Assembly: GCF_028128765.1 (NCBI RefSeq)
Contig: NZ_LBJG01000093.1
Location: 248,001 to 312,000, forward strand
Direction: 5' to 3'
Length of the DNA: 64,000 bases
DNA from: Bradyrhizobium sp. CCBAU 51627
GTDB taxonomy: Bacteria; Pseudomonadota; Alphaproteobacteria; Rhizobiales; Xanthobacteraceae
Position 1 is the first letter of the stretch; every line of letters starts with the position of its first letter. A program made the translations under genes and the position numbers. The notes below the pieces were generated by a model. That model was not told the DNA's origin. It ran no database searches and worked only from the letters and a program-made list of their open reading frames with translations. Of this stretch, positions 26,267 to 36,197 are shown piece by piece.

Positions 26267-26400
26267 TGGATCGCCTTCGTCGCCGCACGGATGACGCAGG
26301 ATAAATCATACTGAGCGCCCCCGTTTTGCCTCTGCTCTTGCACTCGGCTAGAACTCTCGCCGCCGATTTGCCCAAGCGGGCGTAGCAGGAGTTTTCACCC

Positions 26401-27612
26401 GTGGCCCTCATGCCGGTTTCCGATGCGCTTGCCGCGGTGCTTGCCGGTGCGGAGCCTCTGCCGGAGGAGATGATCGCCCTTGATGAGGCCTTCCATCGCG
26501 TGCTTGCGCGCGATGTCGCGGCGCGGCGGACGCAACCGCCGCAGGCCATGTCGGCAATGGATGGCTATGCCGTCCGCGCGGCAGACGCAGCAAGGGTCGA
26601 CGCGCAGCTCACGGTCATCGGAGAGGTCGCGGCCGGCCGGCCCTTTGCAGGTACCGTCGGCGCGGGCGAAACGGTACGAATCTTCACCGGTGGCGTCGTT
26701 CCCGATGGCGCGGACGCCGTGGTGATCCAGGAAGACACGGTCACAGACGGCAAGTGCGTCAGGATCAAAGAGGCTGCGATTCGCGGCCGGCACATCCGTC
26801 CCGCAGGCATCGATTTTCGCGAAGGCGACGTGCTGCTCCCTCAAGGGACCAGACTGACCGATCGGGGCCTCGCGCTCGCAGCCGGCATGAACCACCCGCG
26901 TCTACCGGTTCGCCGCCGTCCGAAGGTCGCGATTCTCGCAACCGGCGACGAACTGGTGATGCCGGGCTCCACGCCCGGACATGGCCAGATCGTCTACTCC
27001 AACGGCTATGCCCTGCACGCGCTCGCCCGCAGCGAGGGGGCCGACACCGTCGATCTCGGCGTCGCCGCCGACACGCTCGATGCCACCACCGCAGGCATCC
27101 GCCGGGCGCGCGAATCCGGCGCCGACATCCTGATCACGACCGGAGGCGCCTCGGTCGGCGACCACGATCTGGTGCAGCAGGCGCTCCGGGAGGAAGGCAC
27201 CTCGATGGCGTTCTGGAAGATCGCGATGCGGCCGGGCAAGCCGATGATGAACGGTCAGCTCGGGCCCATGCGCGTGATCGGCCTGCCTGGCAATCCCGTG
27301 TCATCCTACGTGTGCGGCTTCCTGTTCATGGTGCCGCTGATTCGCGCGCTCTCGGGCCGTTCGGCGGTTCATCACCGTCGCGAACGCGCGGTGCTCGGGC
27401 GCGCTGTCGGCGCCAACGACCAGCGCGAGGATTACCTCCGCGCGCGCCTCGATATGCGTGAGGATGGCACGCTCATCGCCCTGCCCGTCAATCATCAGGA
27501 CTCCTCGCTGCTTGCGAATCTCGCTGCGGCACAGGCACTTCTCGTGCGCCCACCGTTCGCGCCGAAGGCCGAAGCGGGGGCGCCTTGCGAGGTGCTGCGG
27601 CTGCCCGTCTGA
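26401..27612 (+). CDS. moeA: Molybdopterin molybdenumtransferase MoeA
   Basis: This protein of 403 residues inserts molybdate into adenylylated molybdopterin. Motifs: QAMSAMDGYAVRAAD (about residues 47-61), RIFTGGVVPDGADAVV, ILATGDELVMPG, DILITTGGASVGDHD (about 241-255) and GLPGNPVSSYV. The GTG at 26401 is chosen because AGGAG lies nine bases before it; an ATG three codons later lacks good spacing. It forms a natural pair with moaC but is separated from it by an accessory block. lexA follows. Confidence 0.95.
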   Translation: MALMPVSDALAAVLAGAEPLPEEMIALDEAFHRVLARDVAARRTQPPQAMSAMDGYAVRAADAARVDAQLTVIGEVAAGRPFAGTVGAGETVRIFTGGVVPDGADAVVIQEDTVTDGKCVRIKEAAIRGRHIRPAGIDFREGDVLLPQGTRLTDRGLALAAGMNHPRLPVRRRPKVAILATGDELVMPGSTPGHGQIVYSNGYALHALARSEGADTVDLGVAADTLDATTAGIRRARESGADILITTGGASVGDHDLVQQALREEGTSMAFWKIAMRPGKPMMNGQLGPMRVIGLPGNPVSSYVCGFLFMVPLIRALSGRSAVHHRRERAVLGRAVGANDQREDYLRARLDMREDGTLIALPVNHQDSSLLANLAAAQALLVRPPFAPKAEAGAPCEVLRLPV

Positions 27613-27673
27613 TCGCTTCGTTCGCATGCGTTCCGCGAACTTTGTCACGTTCACGGTAAATTAAGCAGTTGCG

Positions 27674-27688
27674 GAACATGTATCGAAC
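27674..27688. promoter_or_regulatory. LexA (SOS) box 1 upstream of lexA
   Basis: GAAC-ATGTATC-GAAC is an exact GAAC-N7-GAAC (equivalently GTTC-N7-GTTC) direct repeat, the alphaproteobacterial LexA box. It lies 100 bases before the lexA ATG and indicates autoregulation. Confidence 0.85.
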
Positions 27689-27699
27689 ATATAGTGTCC

Positions 27700-27714
27700 G
27701 TTCATGATTTGTTT
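27700..27714. promoter_or_regulatory. LexA (SOS) box 2, near-match, upstream of lexA
   Basis: GTTC-ATGATTT-GTTT matches GTTC-N7-GTTC at seven of eight positions and lies 11 bases after box 1. Two boxes suggest tight, cooperative autorepression. Confidence 0.6.
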
Positions 27715-27788
27715 CGAGCATGTAGCGGCTTATCGCTGAGTTCAGCGTCTCGGAATCGAACGGCATCGTCAGGGGGATTTTGGTCGAG

Positions 27789-28490
27789 ATGTTAACGCGC
27801 AAACAATACGAGCTCCTGCGGTTCATCAGCGAACGGCTGAAGGAAAGCGGCGTGCCGCCCTCCTTCGACGAGATGAAGGACGCGCTCGATCTGCGCTCGA
27901 AGTCGGGCATCCATCGCCTAATCACTGCGCTCGAGGAGCGCGGCTTCATTCGCCGCCTGCCCAATCGCGCCCGCGCGATCGAAGTGATCAAGCTGCCCGA
28001 GCTCCAGGCCGCCGCCGGCAACCGCCGCGGCTTCACCCCGAGCGTGATCGAGGGCAATCTCGGCAAGGTGCGCACGAGCTTGAGCTCGCCCGCCGACGAG
28101 GGCGAGCGCCCCGTCGCGGTGCCGGTGATGGGCCGAATCGCGGCTGGTACGCCGATCGAGGCGTTGCAGACCCGCAGCCACACCATCAGCGTGCCGCCGG
28201 ACATGCTCGGCGCTGGCGAGCACTACGCGCTGGAAGTACGCGGCGACTCGATGGTCGACGCCGGCATTCTCGACGGCGACATGGCGCTGATCCAACGCAA
28301 CGAGAGCTGCGACACCGGCGATATCGTGGTCGCCCTGATCGACGACGAGGAAGCCACCTTGAAGCGCTTCCGCCGCCGCGGCGCCTCGATCGCCCTGGAG
28401 CCGGCGAATGCCGCCTATGAGGTTCGCATCCTCCCGCCCAACCGGGTGAAGATCCAGGGCAAGCTGATCGGGCTGTACCGGAAGTACTGA
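27789..28490 (+). CDS. lexA: LexA repressor of the SOS response
   Basis: This protein of 233 residues begins MLTRKQYELLRFISERLKESG. The N-terminal winged-helix region (to about 70, with SFDEMKDALDLRSKSGIHRLITALEERGF) binds the SOS box. After a linker, the self-cleavage site is the Ala-Gly bond in GRIAAGTPIE. The catalytic Ser is in GDSMVDAGI and the Lys in EATLKRFRRR. The ATG at 27789 matches the family's usual N terminus rather than the TTG nine bases earlier. Two LexA boxes precede the gene. Confidence 0.97.
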   Translation: MLTRKQYELLRFISERLKESGVPPSFDEMKDALDLRSKSGIHRLITALEERGFIRRLPNRARAIEVIKLPELQAAAGNRRGFTPSVIEGNLGKVRTSLSSPADEGERPVAVPVMGRIAAGTPIEALQTRSHTISVPPDMLGAGEHYALEVRGDSMVDAGILDGDMALIQRNESCDTGDIVVALIDDEEATLKRFRRRGASIALEPANAAYEVRILPPNRVKIQGKLIGLYRKY

Positions 28491-28560
28491 GCATCCCGGA
28501 AGAGCGCACAGCGGTTTTCCCTCGTGATAAACGCGGAACGCGTTTGCGGGGAGATCATGC
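28491..28560. repeat. Dispersed ~70-bp repeat, copy A
   Basis: This intergenic element contains AGCGGTTTTCCCTCG, AAACGCGGAACGCGTTTGC and ends in GAGATCATGC. A diverged copy in the opposite orientation lies at 29597-29668. I recall elements with this GGTTTTCC...GATCATGC form being common in Bradyrhizobium and Rhodopseudomonas. The rest of the 270-base gap before the next gene holds a short GAGCGC-GAA-GCGCTC hairpin (28576-28590) and nothing else recognised. Confidence 0.6.
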
Positions 28561-28760
28561 TTCAATAGAAGACCAGAGCGCGAAGCGCTCCAGACGTTCA
28601 CGCACGATCAACTGATGGAGCGGACGATTGTCCGCTTCGGCTGGATAGTCTTTCTGGTTTTGCATGGATTATCCGGCCACCTCTCCGACGCTAGATCACC
28701 GGCGGGCTACAACGAAGCACGCGTCGCTTCAAAGGCCCTTGAGAGACCGAGGAGAGAACC

Positions 28761-28955
28761 ATGCGCAAGATCATCTTGAGCGCCGTCACGATCACGCTGA
28801 TCGCCGCGTCAACGTCGCAGGTTCTTGCTGCCCGGCCGCATCACCATGCCCGCACGGCGCAGCAGGCGACGAGCGATCGATCCCGCAACGCCCTTAACGC
28901 CGTCCAGCAGCCGGTCTGGCAATATTCAGGCTGGTCGGCGCCGGCCGGACGCTGA
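28761..28955 (+). CDS. Small secreted hypothetical protein, 64 residues
   Basis: The N terminus MRKIILSAVTITLIAASTSQVLAA is a clear signal peptide with an Ala-x-Ala cleavage site near residue 24. The mature part is about 40 residues, His-rich at its start (RPHHHAR) and ending QYSGWSAPAGR, a tail I recall from several Bradyrhizobium secreted hypotheticals. GAGGAGAGAACC precedes the ATG. The function is unknown. It lies between the two inverted repeat copies. Confidence 0.7.
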   Translation: MRKIILSAVTITLIAASTSQVLAARPHHHARTAQQATSDRSRNALNAVQQPVWQYSGWSAPAGR

Positions 28956-29029
28956 CGCAGAAGGTCTACCAAATGCGCCGGAGCAGGCTTTGTTCCTAGT
29001 GAATCCGGGAAAGATATTGTGATTTTGGC

Positions 29030-29048
29030 CTGCGGACCCAAGCCGCAG
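29030..29048 (+). terminator. Short hairpin after the small secreted protein gene
   Basis: CTGCGG-ACCCAAG-CCGCAG is followed by ATTT. It lies 75 bases after the stop at 28955. The 6-bp stem and weak T run make it only a plausible terminator. Confidence 0.35.
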
Positions 29049-29096
29049 ATTTGCCTACAACCAAGCAGACGCTCGAAGGCTTCACTCTGATAGAGG

Positions 29097-29123
29097 CCCG
29101 TGCCTCCAGGACAGAGGCGCGGG
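29097..29123 (+). promoter_or_regulatory. Leader hairpin before the MCDYSLH gene
   Basis: CCCGTGCCTC-caggaca-GAGGCGCGGG forms a 10-bp stem with one G-T pair, ending 26 bases before the start codon at 29150. It is flanked by two copies of TGATAGAGG, the second next to the ribosome site. It could be a leader structure affecting translation or an upstream terminator. Confidence 0.35.
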
Positions 29124-29149
29124 TTGCTATCCTGATAGAGGAGCACCCG

Positions 29150-29584
29150 ATGTGTGACTATAGCCTGCATGCCGTCGCGACGCGTCCCGCAGAAGTTGGC
29201 GAGACGATCGTCACGACAACGTTCCGCGGCACCTCGACGCGCGGCTTCGCCTCCGAAGCCGACATGTCCGTTGCGGTCTGCCTGCTGCCGGGAACGGAGC
29301 TCGCCTTCGCCGATAACGTCCGCTACGACAACAGGTGGATCTGGACGCGCACCGTCAACTCTCGCGTCGGCAAGTTCGGCAAGATCGATCCGCACGTTCC
29401 CGATCGTCATCACGACGCGATCGAATTTCCCGATGGCAAATATGTCTTGGTGACCCAGCTCGTCGAAGGCCAGCGCGCAACCGTGCTGCAACTGCCCGTG
29501 ACCCAGCCTCTCGGCGAGCGCGAGCAGAAGCCGCAGATCATCGCTGACAGTCGTCCGACGGCCCCGCGCCTGCCGATCGGCTGA
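29150..29584 (+). CDS. Hypothetical protein with conserved MCDYSLH N terminus, 144 residues
   Basis: The ATG follows GAGGAGCACCCG, a strong ribosome site, so the frame's upstream extension is rejected. The protein starts MCDYSLHAVATRPAEVG, contains TTFRGTSTRGFA and AVCLLPGTELAFADNV, and ends in a Pro/Arg-rich tail. It has no signal peptide or membrane segment. I recall homologues in Bradyrhizobium with the same start but know of no assigned function. The Cys directly after Met is notable, since N-terminal Cys is exposed in Ntn-type enzymes, but no amidotransferase fold is otherwise recognisable. Confidence 0.7.
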   Translation: MCDYSLHAVATRPAEVGETIVTTTFRGTSTRGFASEADMSVAVCLLPGTELAFADNVRYDNRWIWTRTVNSRVGKFGKIDPHVPDRHHDAIEFPDGKYVLVTQLVEGQRATVLQLPVTQPLGEREQKPQIIADSRPTAPRLPIG

Positions 29585-29596
29585 TCGTTGTATTTG

Positions 29597-29668
29597 GCGT
29601 GATCTCAGGGCGAACCCGTTTCGCGTTTGTCGCGCCGGAAAACCGCGACAGACCTTTACGGATCATGC
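29597..29668. repeat. Dispersed ~70-bp repeat, copy B (inverted relative to copy A)
   Basis: Its reverse complement shares GCGGTTTTCC, AAACGCG, GAACG-like and GAGATCA blocks, in order, with 28491-28560. It ends two bases before the comEC stop codon. The two copies bracket the two small genes at 28761 and 29150. Confidence 0.6.
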
Positions 29669-29669
29669 C

Positions 29670-31949
29670 TTAGTCCTCGGCCTGAAGGTCGGCCTCCGAC
29701 GGGGTTGCATCCCGCGAGCGTGGGACCACCGACCGTGGCATGAGGGTCAGTTCGAAATCTCCTTCGCCGGCTGCCGCCGGCGACCAGGGGCGGCTTGCGC
29801 CCCTCGCCTTCACCGACTGAATCGCAAAACCGTCACCACGCCGCGTCAGCGCCAGCGCGCCCTGACGTGCGAGACGCGGTCGATCGACCACCATCGCGGC
29901 GCAATCCGGCGGCGCAGGCCTTGATGTCACCACCAGCACGGCCCGATTGCAATCGTCGGCCAGCGCCTCGACGTGCAGCGCCAGCGCAATCATGCGGCCA
30001 TCGGCGAGCGGCGCCACGCAACCGGATTCGTCGCACGACACCCCCTCACTGAGGGCGGCACTGCCGGGATCGCGAGGGTCGGCATCCGCGGCGAGCCACT
30101 CCCTGAGCAGGAAAGCGTCCTTGTTCGTCCTGATCACATGCAGCTGGCCGCCCCTGCCCCGCACCGCGACGTTCTTGCCGTCACCGGCAATGAGAATATC
30201 GGGTTGGCGGACCGACAAACCCCAGATCGTTGCCGCCGCAAGCACGATCGCGCCCGACCAGCGCAGCGGCGTGCGTAGCAGGCCCATCAGGACGAGCCCC
30301 ATGCTCGCCGCGACAAGCGGCGCGGTGCCGAAGGCGCCGACGTGACCGATCGCCCCTGGCAATGCCGCCACCCAGCGCGTGACCACAATCATCCAGTCGA
30401 TGCCAATGCCCATCAACCACCAGAACACACCGTCGAGCCCGAACGGCGCGGCGAGCAATCCCAGTAGCCCGGCCGGCATCACCAACGCCGAGACCACCGG
30501 CATCGCGCCGAGATTCGCGAGCACGCCGTAGGGCGTGACGCGGTGGAAGTGGAAGGCGGCATAAGGCGTCGTCGCGAGCCCCGCGATCATCGAGGCCATG
30601 AACAGCATCGCGATCTCGCGGCCACCCCACAATGCGATCCGTGCAGTCGTCGAATGATCGGGCGAGGCAAGCAGGTTCGGCATGCCGATCTGCACCAGCG
30701 CGACCAGCCCGAGCGTCGCCGCGAACGACATTTGAAAACTCGGATGCACCAGCGCTTCGGGCGCGATCGCGAGCACGATCAGCGCCGCTACCGCCAATGT
30801 CCGGAAGGTGATGGCACGCCGATCGACCATCACCGCGAGCAAGACCACCGCGGTCATGAAGAACGACCTCTGGGTTGCCACCTCCGCGCCAGACAGCAGC
30901 AAATAGAATGCGGACGCGACAAGCGCCGCAGCGGCGGACCATTTCTTGATCGGAAAGCTGACCGCCAGGCCCGGGATCAGCGCAAGCAGCGCGCGAACCG
31001 CGAAGAAGACGACGCCGGCGACCACGGCCATATGGTAACCGGAGATCGAGAGGACGTGGCCCAGCCCGGAGATGAACATCGCATCGTTGACGGGCGTGGT
31101 GATCGCATCGCGGCGACCGGTCAAGAGCGCAGTCGCGATCGCCCGATTGTCACCATCGAGCGTGGCGCGGATACGCGCGTCGATCGCATCGCGCAGGCCC
31201 TGCATGAAAGCGGAATAACGCAGCTGCCAGCCGCCGGCATCGGGAGGCGAGGACACGGTGATCGCGCCCATCGCAAAACCGGACGCGCCGATGCCCTGGA
31301 AGAACATGTCGCGCGAGAAATCATAGCTGCCGGGCCGCAGCGGCGCGAGCGGCGGCATCAGCCGCGCCTTCAACCGCACGAAGCTGCCGACATCGGGCGC
31401 CGTCCCCTTGCGCACGGAGAGGCGGACGCGATCGAGCTTCACGTCGCTGCGCTGCGCCTCCATCGTGGTGACGCGCAGCACGAAACGGTCAGTGCGTTCG
31501 CGGATGTCGCGGGTCTCGACGAAGCCCGACAGCGACACCGAATAGAGCGGCTTTGCGAGGACCGTGTGCCCGATGCGCGCCGTCTTCCAGGTCGCCATGG
31601 CAAAGCCGGCTGCGACTGCTGCGATCATGATGGCGGGTGCAAACAGCCGGCTTCGCCGCAACAGGATTGCACCAAGCGTCAGCGCCATTGCCGTTGTGGC
31701 GGCGACCCACAGCACCGGCTCCTGATCGGCGGCAAAGTAGAGCGCGATGCCGCAGCCGAAAGCGATAGGAACCCACGGGAACAGCCGCCCGGCGCCTGCT
31801 TCAGCCTTGGCCCATTCCTGCAGCGTCCCGACGATCGCGGGCCAGACGCCTAAGCCTGCAGGCACGAACCCGCCGGCCGATGTCGTCCGGCCCGTCGGCC
31901 AAGTCCCAGCTAGACCCTGGGAGCGCATTGGCCGGCCCGGCTCCGCCAT
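29670..31949 (-). CDS. comEC: ComEC/Rec2-family DNA-uptake channel protein
   Basis: This polytopic protein of 759 residues has an N-terminal DUF4131-type region (two to three membrane segments, then an OB-like soluble part around residues 130-260). A competence core follows, with GHVLSISGYHMAVVAGVVFFAVRALL (about 285-310) and about eight membrane segments. The C-terminal soluble part (about 590 on) sits where ComEC has a metallo-beta-lactamase domain, but no HxHxDH motif is visible, so that nuclease-like domain is degenerate, as I recall for many alphaproteobacteria. It would import single-stranded DNA across the inner membrane. ATG 31949 or 31928 could be the start. Confidence 0.85.
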   Translation of the reverse strand: MAEPGRPMRSQGLAGTWPTGRTTSAGGFVPAGLGVWPAIVGTLQEWAKAEAGAGRLFPWVPIAFGCGIALYFAADQEPVLWVAATTAMALTLGAILLRRSRLFAPAIMIAAVAAGFAMATWKTARIGHTVLAKPLYSVSLSGFVETRDIRERTDRFVLRVTTMEAQRSDVKLDRVRLSVRKGTAPDVGSFVRLKARLMPPLAPLRPGSYDFSRDMFFQGIGASGFAMGAITVSSPPDAGGWQLRYSAFMQGLRDAIDARIRATLDGDNRAIATALLTGRRDAITTPVNDAMFISGLGHVLSISGYHMAVVAGVVFFAVRALLALIPGLAVSFPIKKWSAAAALVASAFYLLLSGAEVATQRSFFMTAVVLLAVMVDRRAITFRTLAVAALIVLAIAPEALVHPSFQMSFAATLGLVALVQIGMPNLLASPDHSTTARIALWGGREIAMLFMASMIAGLATTPYAAFHFHRVTPYGVLANLGAMPVVSALVMPAGLLGLLAAPFGLDGVFWWLMGIGIDWMIVVTRWVAALPGAIGHVGAFGTAPLVAASMGLVLMGLLRTPLRWSGAIVLAAATIWGLSVRQPDILIAGDGKNVAVRGRGGQLHVIRTNKDAFLLREWLAADADPRDPGSAALSEGVSCDESGCVAPLADGRMIALALHVEALADDCNRAVLVVTSRPAPPDCAAMVVDRPRLARQGALALTRRGDGFAIQSVKARGASRPWSPAAAGEGDFELTLMPRSVVPRSRDATPSEADLQAED

Positions 31950-32045
31950 TTCCTAGCAACCCTGCGATACGCGACGGGCGCAGAGACTACCGGAACGTGC
32001 AGGCGGTCGAATAGCGGTACAGATCGGGAACGACGGACCTCTGCC

Positions 32046-32279
32046 CTACTTTTCCTCTTCCATCGTCACGGCCACATCCGCCTTGGCCGACAGCCGGACC
32101 TTGTTCCCCTCGACAGCGGCGACCAGGCCCTTGTCGATGAAATGGTGGTGCCCCCTGTGACTGCCCTCGCCGCTGTCCTTCCTGGTCAGCTTGATGCGGT
32201 TGCCCTCGACGCGATCGACGGTGCCGACATGAACGCCGTCGGCGCCGATGACGTCCATATGCTCTGCGATTTTCTGCAT
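32046..32279 (-). CDS. DUF2171 domain protein, 77 residues
   Basis: The sequence MQKIAEHMDVIGADGVHVGTVDRVEGNRIKLTRKD is the DUF2171 / PRC-barrel-like pattern: a small beta domain with VxGxDGxxVGxVDxVxGxxIKLT. A His-rich loop (GSHRGHHHFI) follows. AAGGATAACC precedes the ATG. The family has no established reaction; stress-related expression has been suggested for some members. It stands between comEC and a SnoaL-like gene on one strand, after a small hairpin. Confidence 0.8.
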   Translation of the reverse strand: MQKIAEHMDVIGADGVHVGTVDRVEGNRIKLTRKDSGEGSHRGHHHFIDKGLVAAVEGNKVRLSAKADVAVTMEEEK

Positions 32280-32293
32280 GGATGGTTATCCTT

Positions 32294-32312
32294 GTTGGGG
32301 ATTCACCCCAAC
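32294..32312 (-). promoter_or_regulatory. Hairpin just upstream of the DUF2171 gene
   Basis: GTTGGGG-ATTCA-CCCCAAC is a perfect 7-bp stem. It ends 14 bases before the start codon at 32279 on the minus strand and about 58 bases after the SnoaL-like stop. It may attenuate readthrough or shape the leader. Confidence 0.35.
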
Positions 32313-32370
32313 GCAGCGGAGGCGCGTTCGTTCTCTCACGGGGATGACGATGGCGTGTGCCGCCCAAGTG

Positions 32371-32757
32371 TCAGACCAGCGGTTCCTTCGCGGATGCGTG
32401 GTGATTGACGATCTTCCAGTCGCCATCCTCGCGCATGAGAACCCAGCTCATCTTGACAGTGAGATCGGGACGCTCTCCGCCGAAGTCGAACGTGATGGTT
32501 GCGCCCATGTTGATGAGGTCCGGCCCCGCGTGTCCCGCTTGCACCTCGGAAAACGCAGCGCCGGGTTTGCGCCAGCGCGGCAAGCCGTTGAAGTAGTCGG
32601 CGACACCAGCCCTGCCCCGATAGAGTCGCGGATTCGAGCCGAAGAAAAACGCGTTCCTTGAATAGAGCGAGGACAGCGCAGCGGCGTCGAGCGTCGCGAA
32701 GCCGGCGCACCATTTCGCGATGATCGCGGAAGCGATGGCGTCGGCTTCACCGCTCAT
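32371..32757 (-). CDS. SnoaL/NTF2-like protein, 128 residues
   Basis: The NTF2-like cone fold is suggested by an N-terminal helix (ADAIASAIIAKWCAGFATLDAAALSSLY), then FFFGSNPRLYRGRAGVADYF and beta strands ending SWVLMREDGDWKIVNHHAS. This pattern covers SnoaL-like isomerases and many stress or binding proteins of unknown substrate. GAGGAACGATC precedes the ATG. It begins 22 bases after glnS and is probably cotranscribed with it. Confidence 0.8.
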   Translation of the reverse strand: MSGEADAIASAIIAKWCAGFATLDAAALSSLYSRNAFFFGSNPRLYRGRAGVADYFNGLPRWRKPGAAFSEVQAGHAGPDLINMGATITFDFGGERPDLTVKMSWVLMREDGDWKIVNHHASAKEPLV

Positions 32758-32779
32758 GATCGTTCCTCAACGTCGCCCC

Positions 32780-34459
<1,680 letters not shown>

Positions 34460-34625
34460 CCTAAAATCCTGTAGGGAAATCAGCGGTTCTTCTGCCAAAT
34501 TCGCGTGGCCGCGCCAAGAGCTAAGCAAGGGTCTAAGCAAGGCCTCAAGCCGTCCGCCGCCGGGCTTTAGTTATGTCCCGTTCCTGCTATACACCACCGC
34601 TTCCAATGCATAGGCCCTGCCAAGA

Positions 34626-36053
34626 ATGACCGATTCCGTCGTCACGCGCTTTGCGCCCTCTCCGACCGGCTTCCTCCATATCGGAGGCGCCCGCACCGCG
34701 CTGTTCAACTGGCTCTATGCGAAGAAGCATGGCGGCAAGATGCTGCTGCGGATCGAGGACACCGACCGTGAGCGCTCCACCGAGGCCGCGATCGGCGCCA
34801 TTCTCGACGGGCTGAAATGGCTGGAGCTCAGCTGGGATGGCGAGGTGATCTACCAGTTCAGCCGCGCCGCCCGTCACCGGGAAGTGGCCGAGCAACTGCT
34901 CGCCGATGGCAAGGCCTATCGCTGCTACGCCACCGCCGAGGAGCTCGCCACGATGCGCGAGAAGGCGCGCGCGGAAGGGCGCACCCGCCTCTATGACGGC
35001 ATGTGGCGCGACCGCGATCCCGCCACCGCCCCGTCTGACGTCAAGCCGACGATCCGGCTGCGCGCGCCGCAAACCGGCGAGACCGTGATCGAGGACCTGG
35101 TCCAGGGCCGCGTGGTCTGGCAGAACGAGAACCTCGACGATCTCGTGCTTCTGCGCGGCGACGGCAATCCGACTTATATGCTCGCGGTGGTCGTGGACGA
35201 CCACGACATGGGCGTCACCCACGTGATCCGCGGCGACGATCATCTGATCAACGCCGCGCGCCAGAAGCAGATCTATGATGCCATGGGCTGGGCGCTGCCG
35301 AGCATGTCCCACATCCCCCTGATCCACGGACCTGATGGCTCCAAGCTCTCCAAGCGGCACGGCGCGCTCGGCGTCGATGCCTACCGCGCCATGGGATACC
35401 TCCCGGCTGCGCTCCGCAACTACCTCGTCCGGCTCGGCTGGAGCCATGGCGACCAGGAGATCTTCTCGACCGAGGAGATGATCGCCGCGTTCGACCTCGC
35501 CAGCGTCGGCCGCGCTGCCGCCCGCTTCGATTTCGCCAAGCTGGAAAACCTCAACGGCCACTACATCCGCCACGCCGACGATCAATCGCTCGTGAAGATG
35601 TTCGAGGACGTGCTGGATCACGTCGTGTCCGCCCGCGACGAGATTAAGGCCAAATTAAACGACACCACGCGCGCCCAGCTCCTCAAGGCCATGCCAGCCC
35701 TGAAAGAGCGCGCCAAGACGCTGCTCGAGCTGATCGATGGTGCCCATTTCATCTTCGCCGACCGCCCGCTTCAGCTCGATCCCAAGGCGGCAGCGCTGTT
35801 GACGCCTGAGAACCGCAAGCTGATCGGCCAGCTGCATTGCGCGCTGGAGAATGTCGAGACCTGGAGCGGCGTCTCGACGGAGGCCGCGCTACGCGCCTTT
35901 GCCGAGGAAAACAGTCTCAAGCTCGGCGCGGTCGCCCAGCCTTTGCGCGCGGCGCTGACCGGACGCACGACGTCACCTGGCATATTTGAGGTTTTGGACG
36001 TGCTGGGACGCCAGGAAAGCCTGGGCCGGCTTAAAGATCAGGCTACGACGTAA
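34626..36053 (+). CDS. gltX: Glutamyl-tRNA synthetase
   Basis: This protein of 475 residues has the HIGH motif in TRFAPSPTGFLHIGGARTALFNWLYAKK (residues 8-35), RIEDTDRERST, the substrate region HVIRGDDHLINAARQ, and KMSKS as SKLSKRHGALGVDAY (about 238-252). The C-terminal helical anticodon-binding domain follows. It charges tRNA-Glu. Because glnS is its divergent neighbour, this GltX may be the discriminating type, though sequence alone does not settle that. gltA follows after 144 bases on the same strand. Confidence 0.96.
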   Translation: MTDSVVTRFAPSPTGFLHIGGARTALFNWLYAKKHGGKMLLRIEDTDRERSTEAAIGAILDGLKWLELSWDGEVIYQFSRAARHREVAEQLLADGKAYRCYATAEELATMREKARAEGRTRLYDGMWRDRDPATAPSDVKPTIRLRAPQTGETVIEDLVQGRVVWQNENLDDLVLLRGDGNPTYMLAVVVDDHDMGVTHVIRGDDHLINAARQKQIYDAMGWALPSMSHIPLIHGPDGSKLSKRHGALGVDAYRAMGYLPAALRNYLVRLGWSHGDQEIFSTEEMIAAFDLASVGRAAARFDFAKLENLNGHYIRHADDQSLVKMFEDVLDHVVSARDEIKAKLNDTTRAQLLKAMPALKERAKTLLELIDGAHFIFADRPLQLDPKAAALLTPENRKLIGQLHCALENVETWSGVSTEAALRAFAEENSLKLGAVAQPLRAALTGRTTSPGIFEVLDVLGRQESLGRLKDQATT

Positions 36054-36197
36054 GTAGGCTATGCAAGTGGCCATCTTGCAGCGCACACAGCAATAATATA
36101 CCCATCTTGCCATACATTCTGGAACATCCGGCCAGCCCCAACTTCTCCCTGGGGGACTCCGGCTCCGGCCCGTTTCACCATACATCGGGGACCTCTG

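Noticed and set aside
30543..31853. A 436-codon plus-strand frame antisense to comEC
   Set aside because: Arg/His-rich, low-complexity translation opposite a hydrophobic membrane protein; mirror image of the Leu/Ala/Val codons.
36060..36110. CCATCTTGC direct repeat before gltA as a binding site
   Set aside because: Only two copies 33 bases apart, with no symmetry or known motif; noted in the gltA entry but not called as a site.
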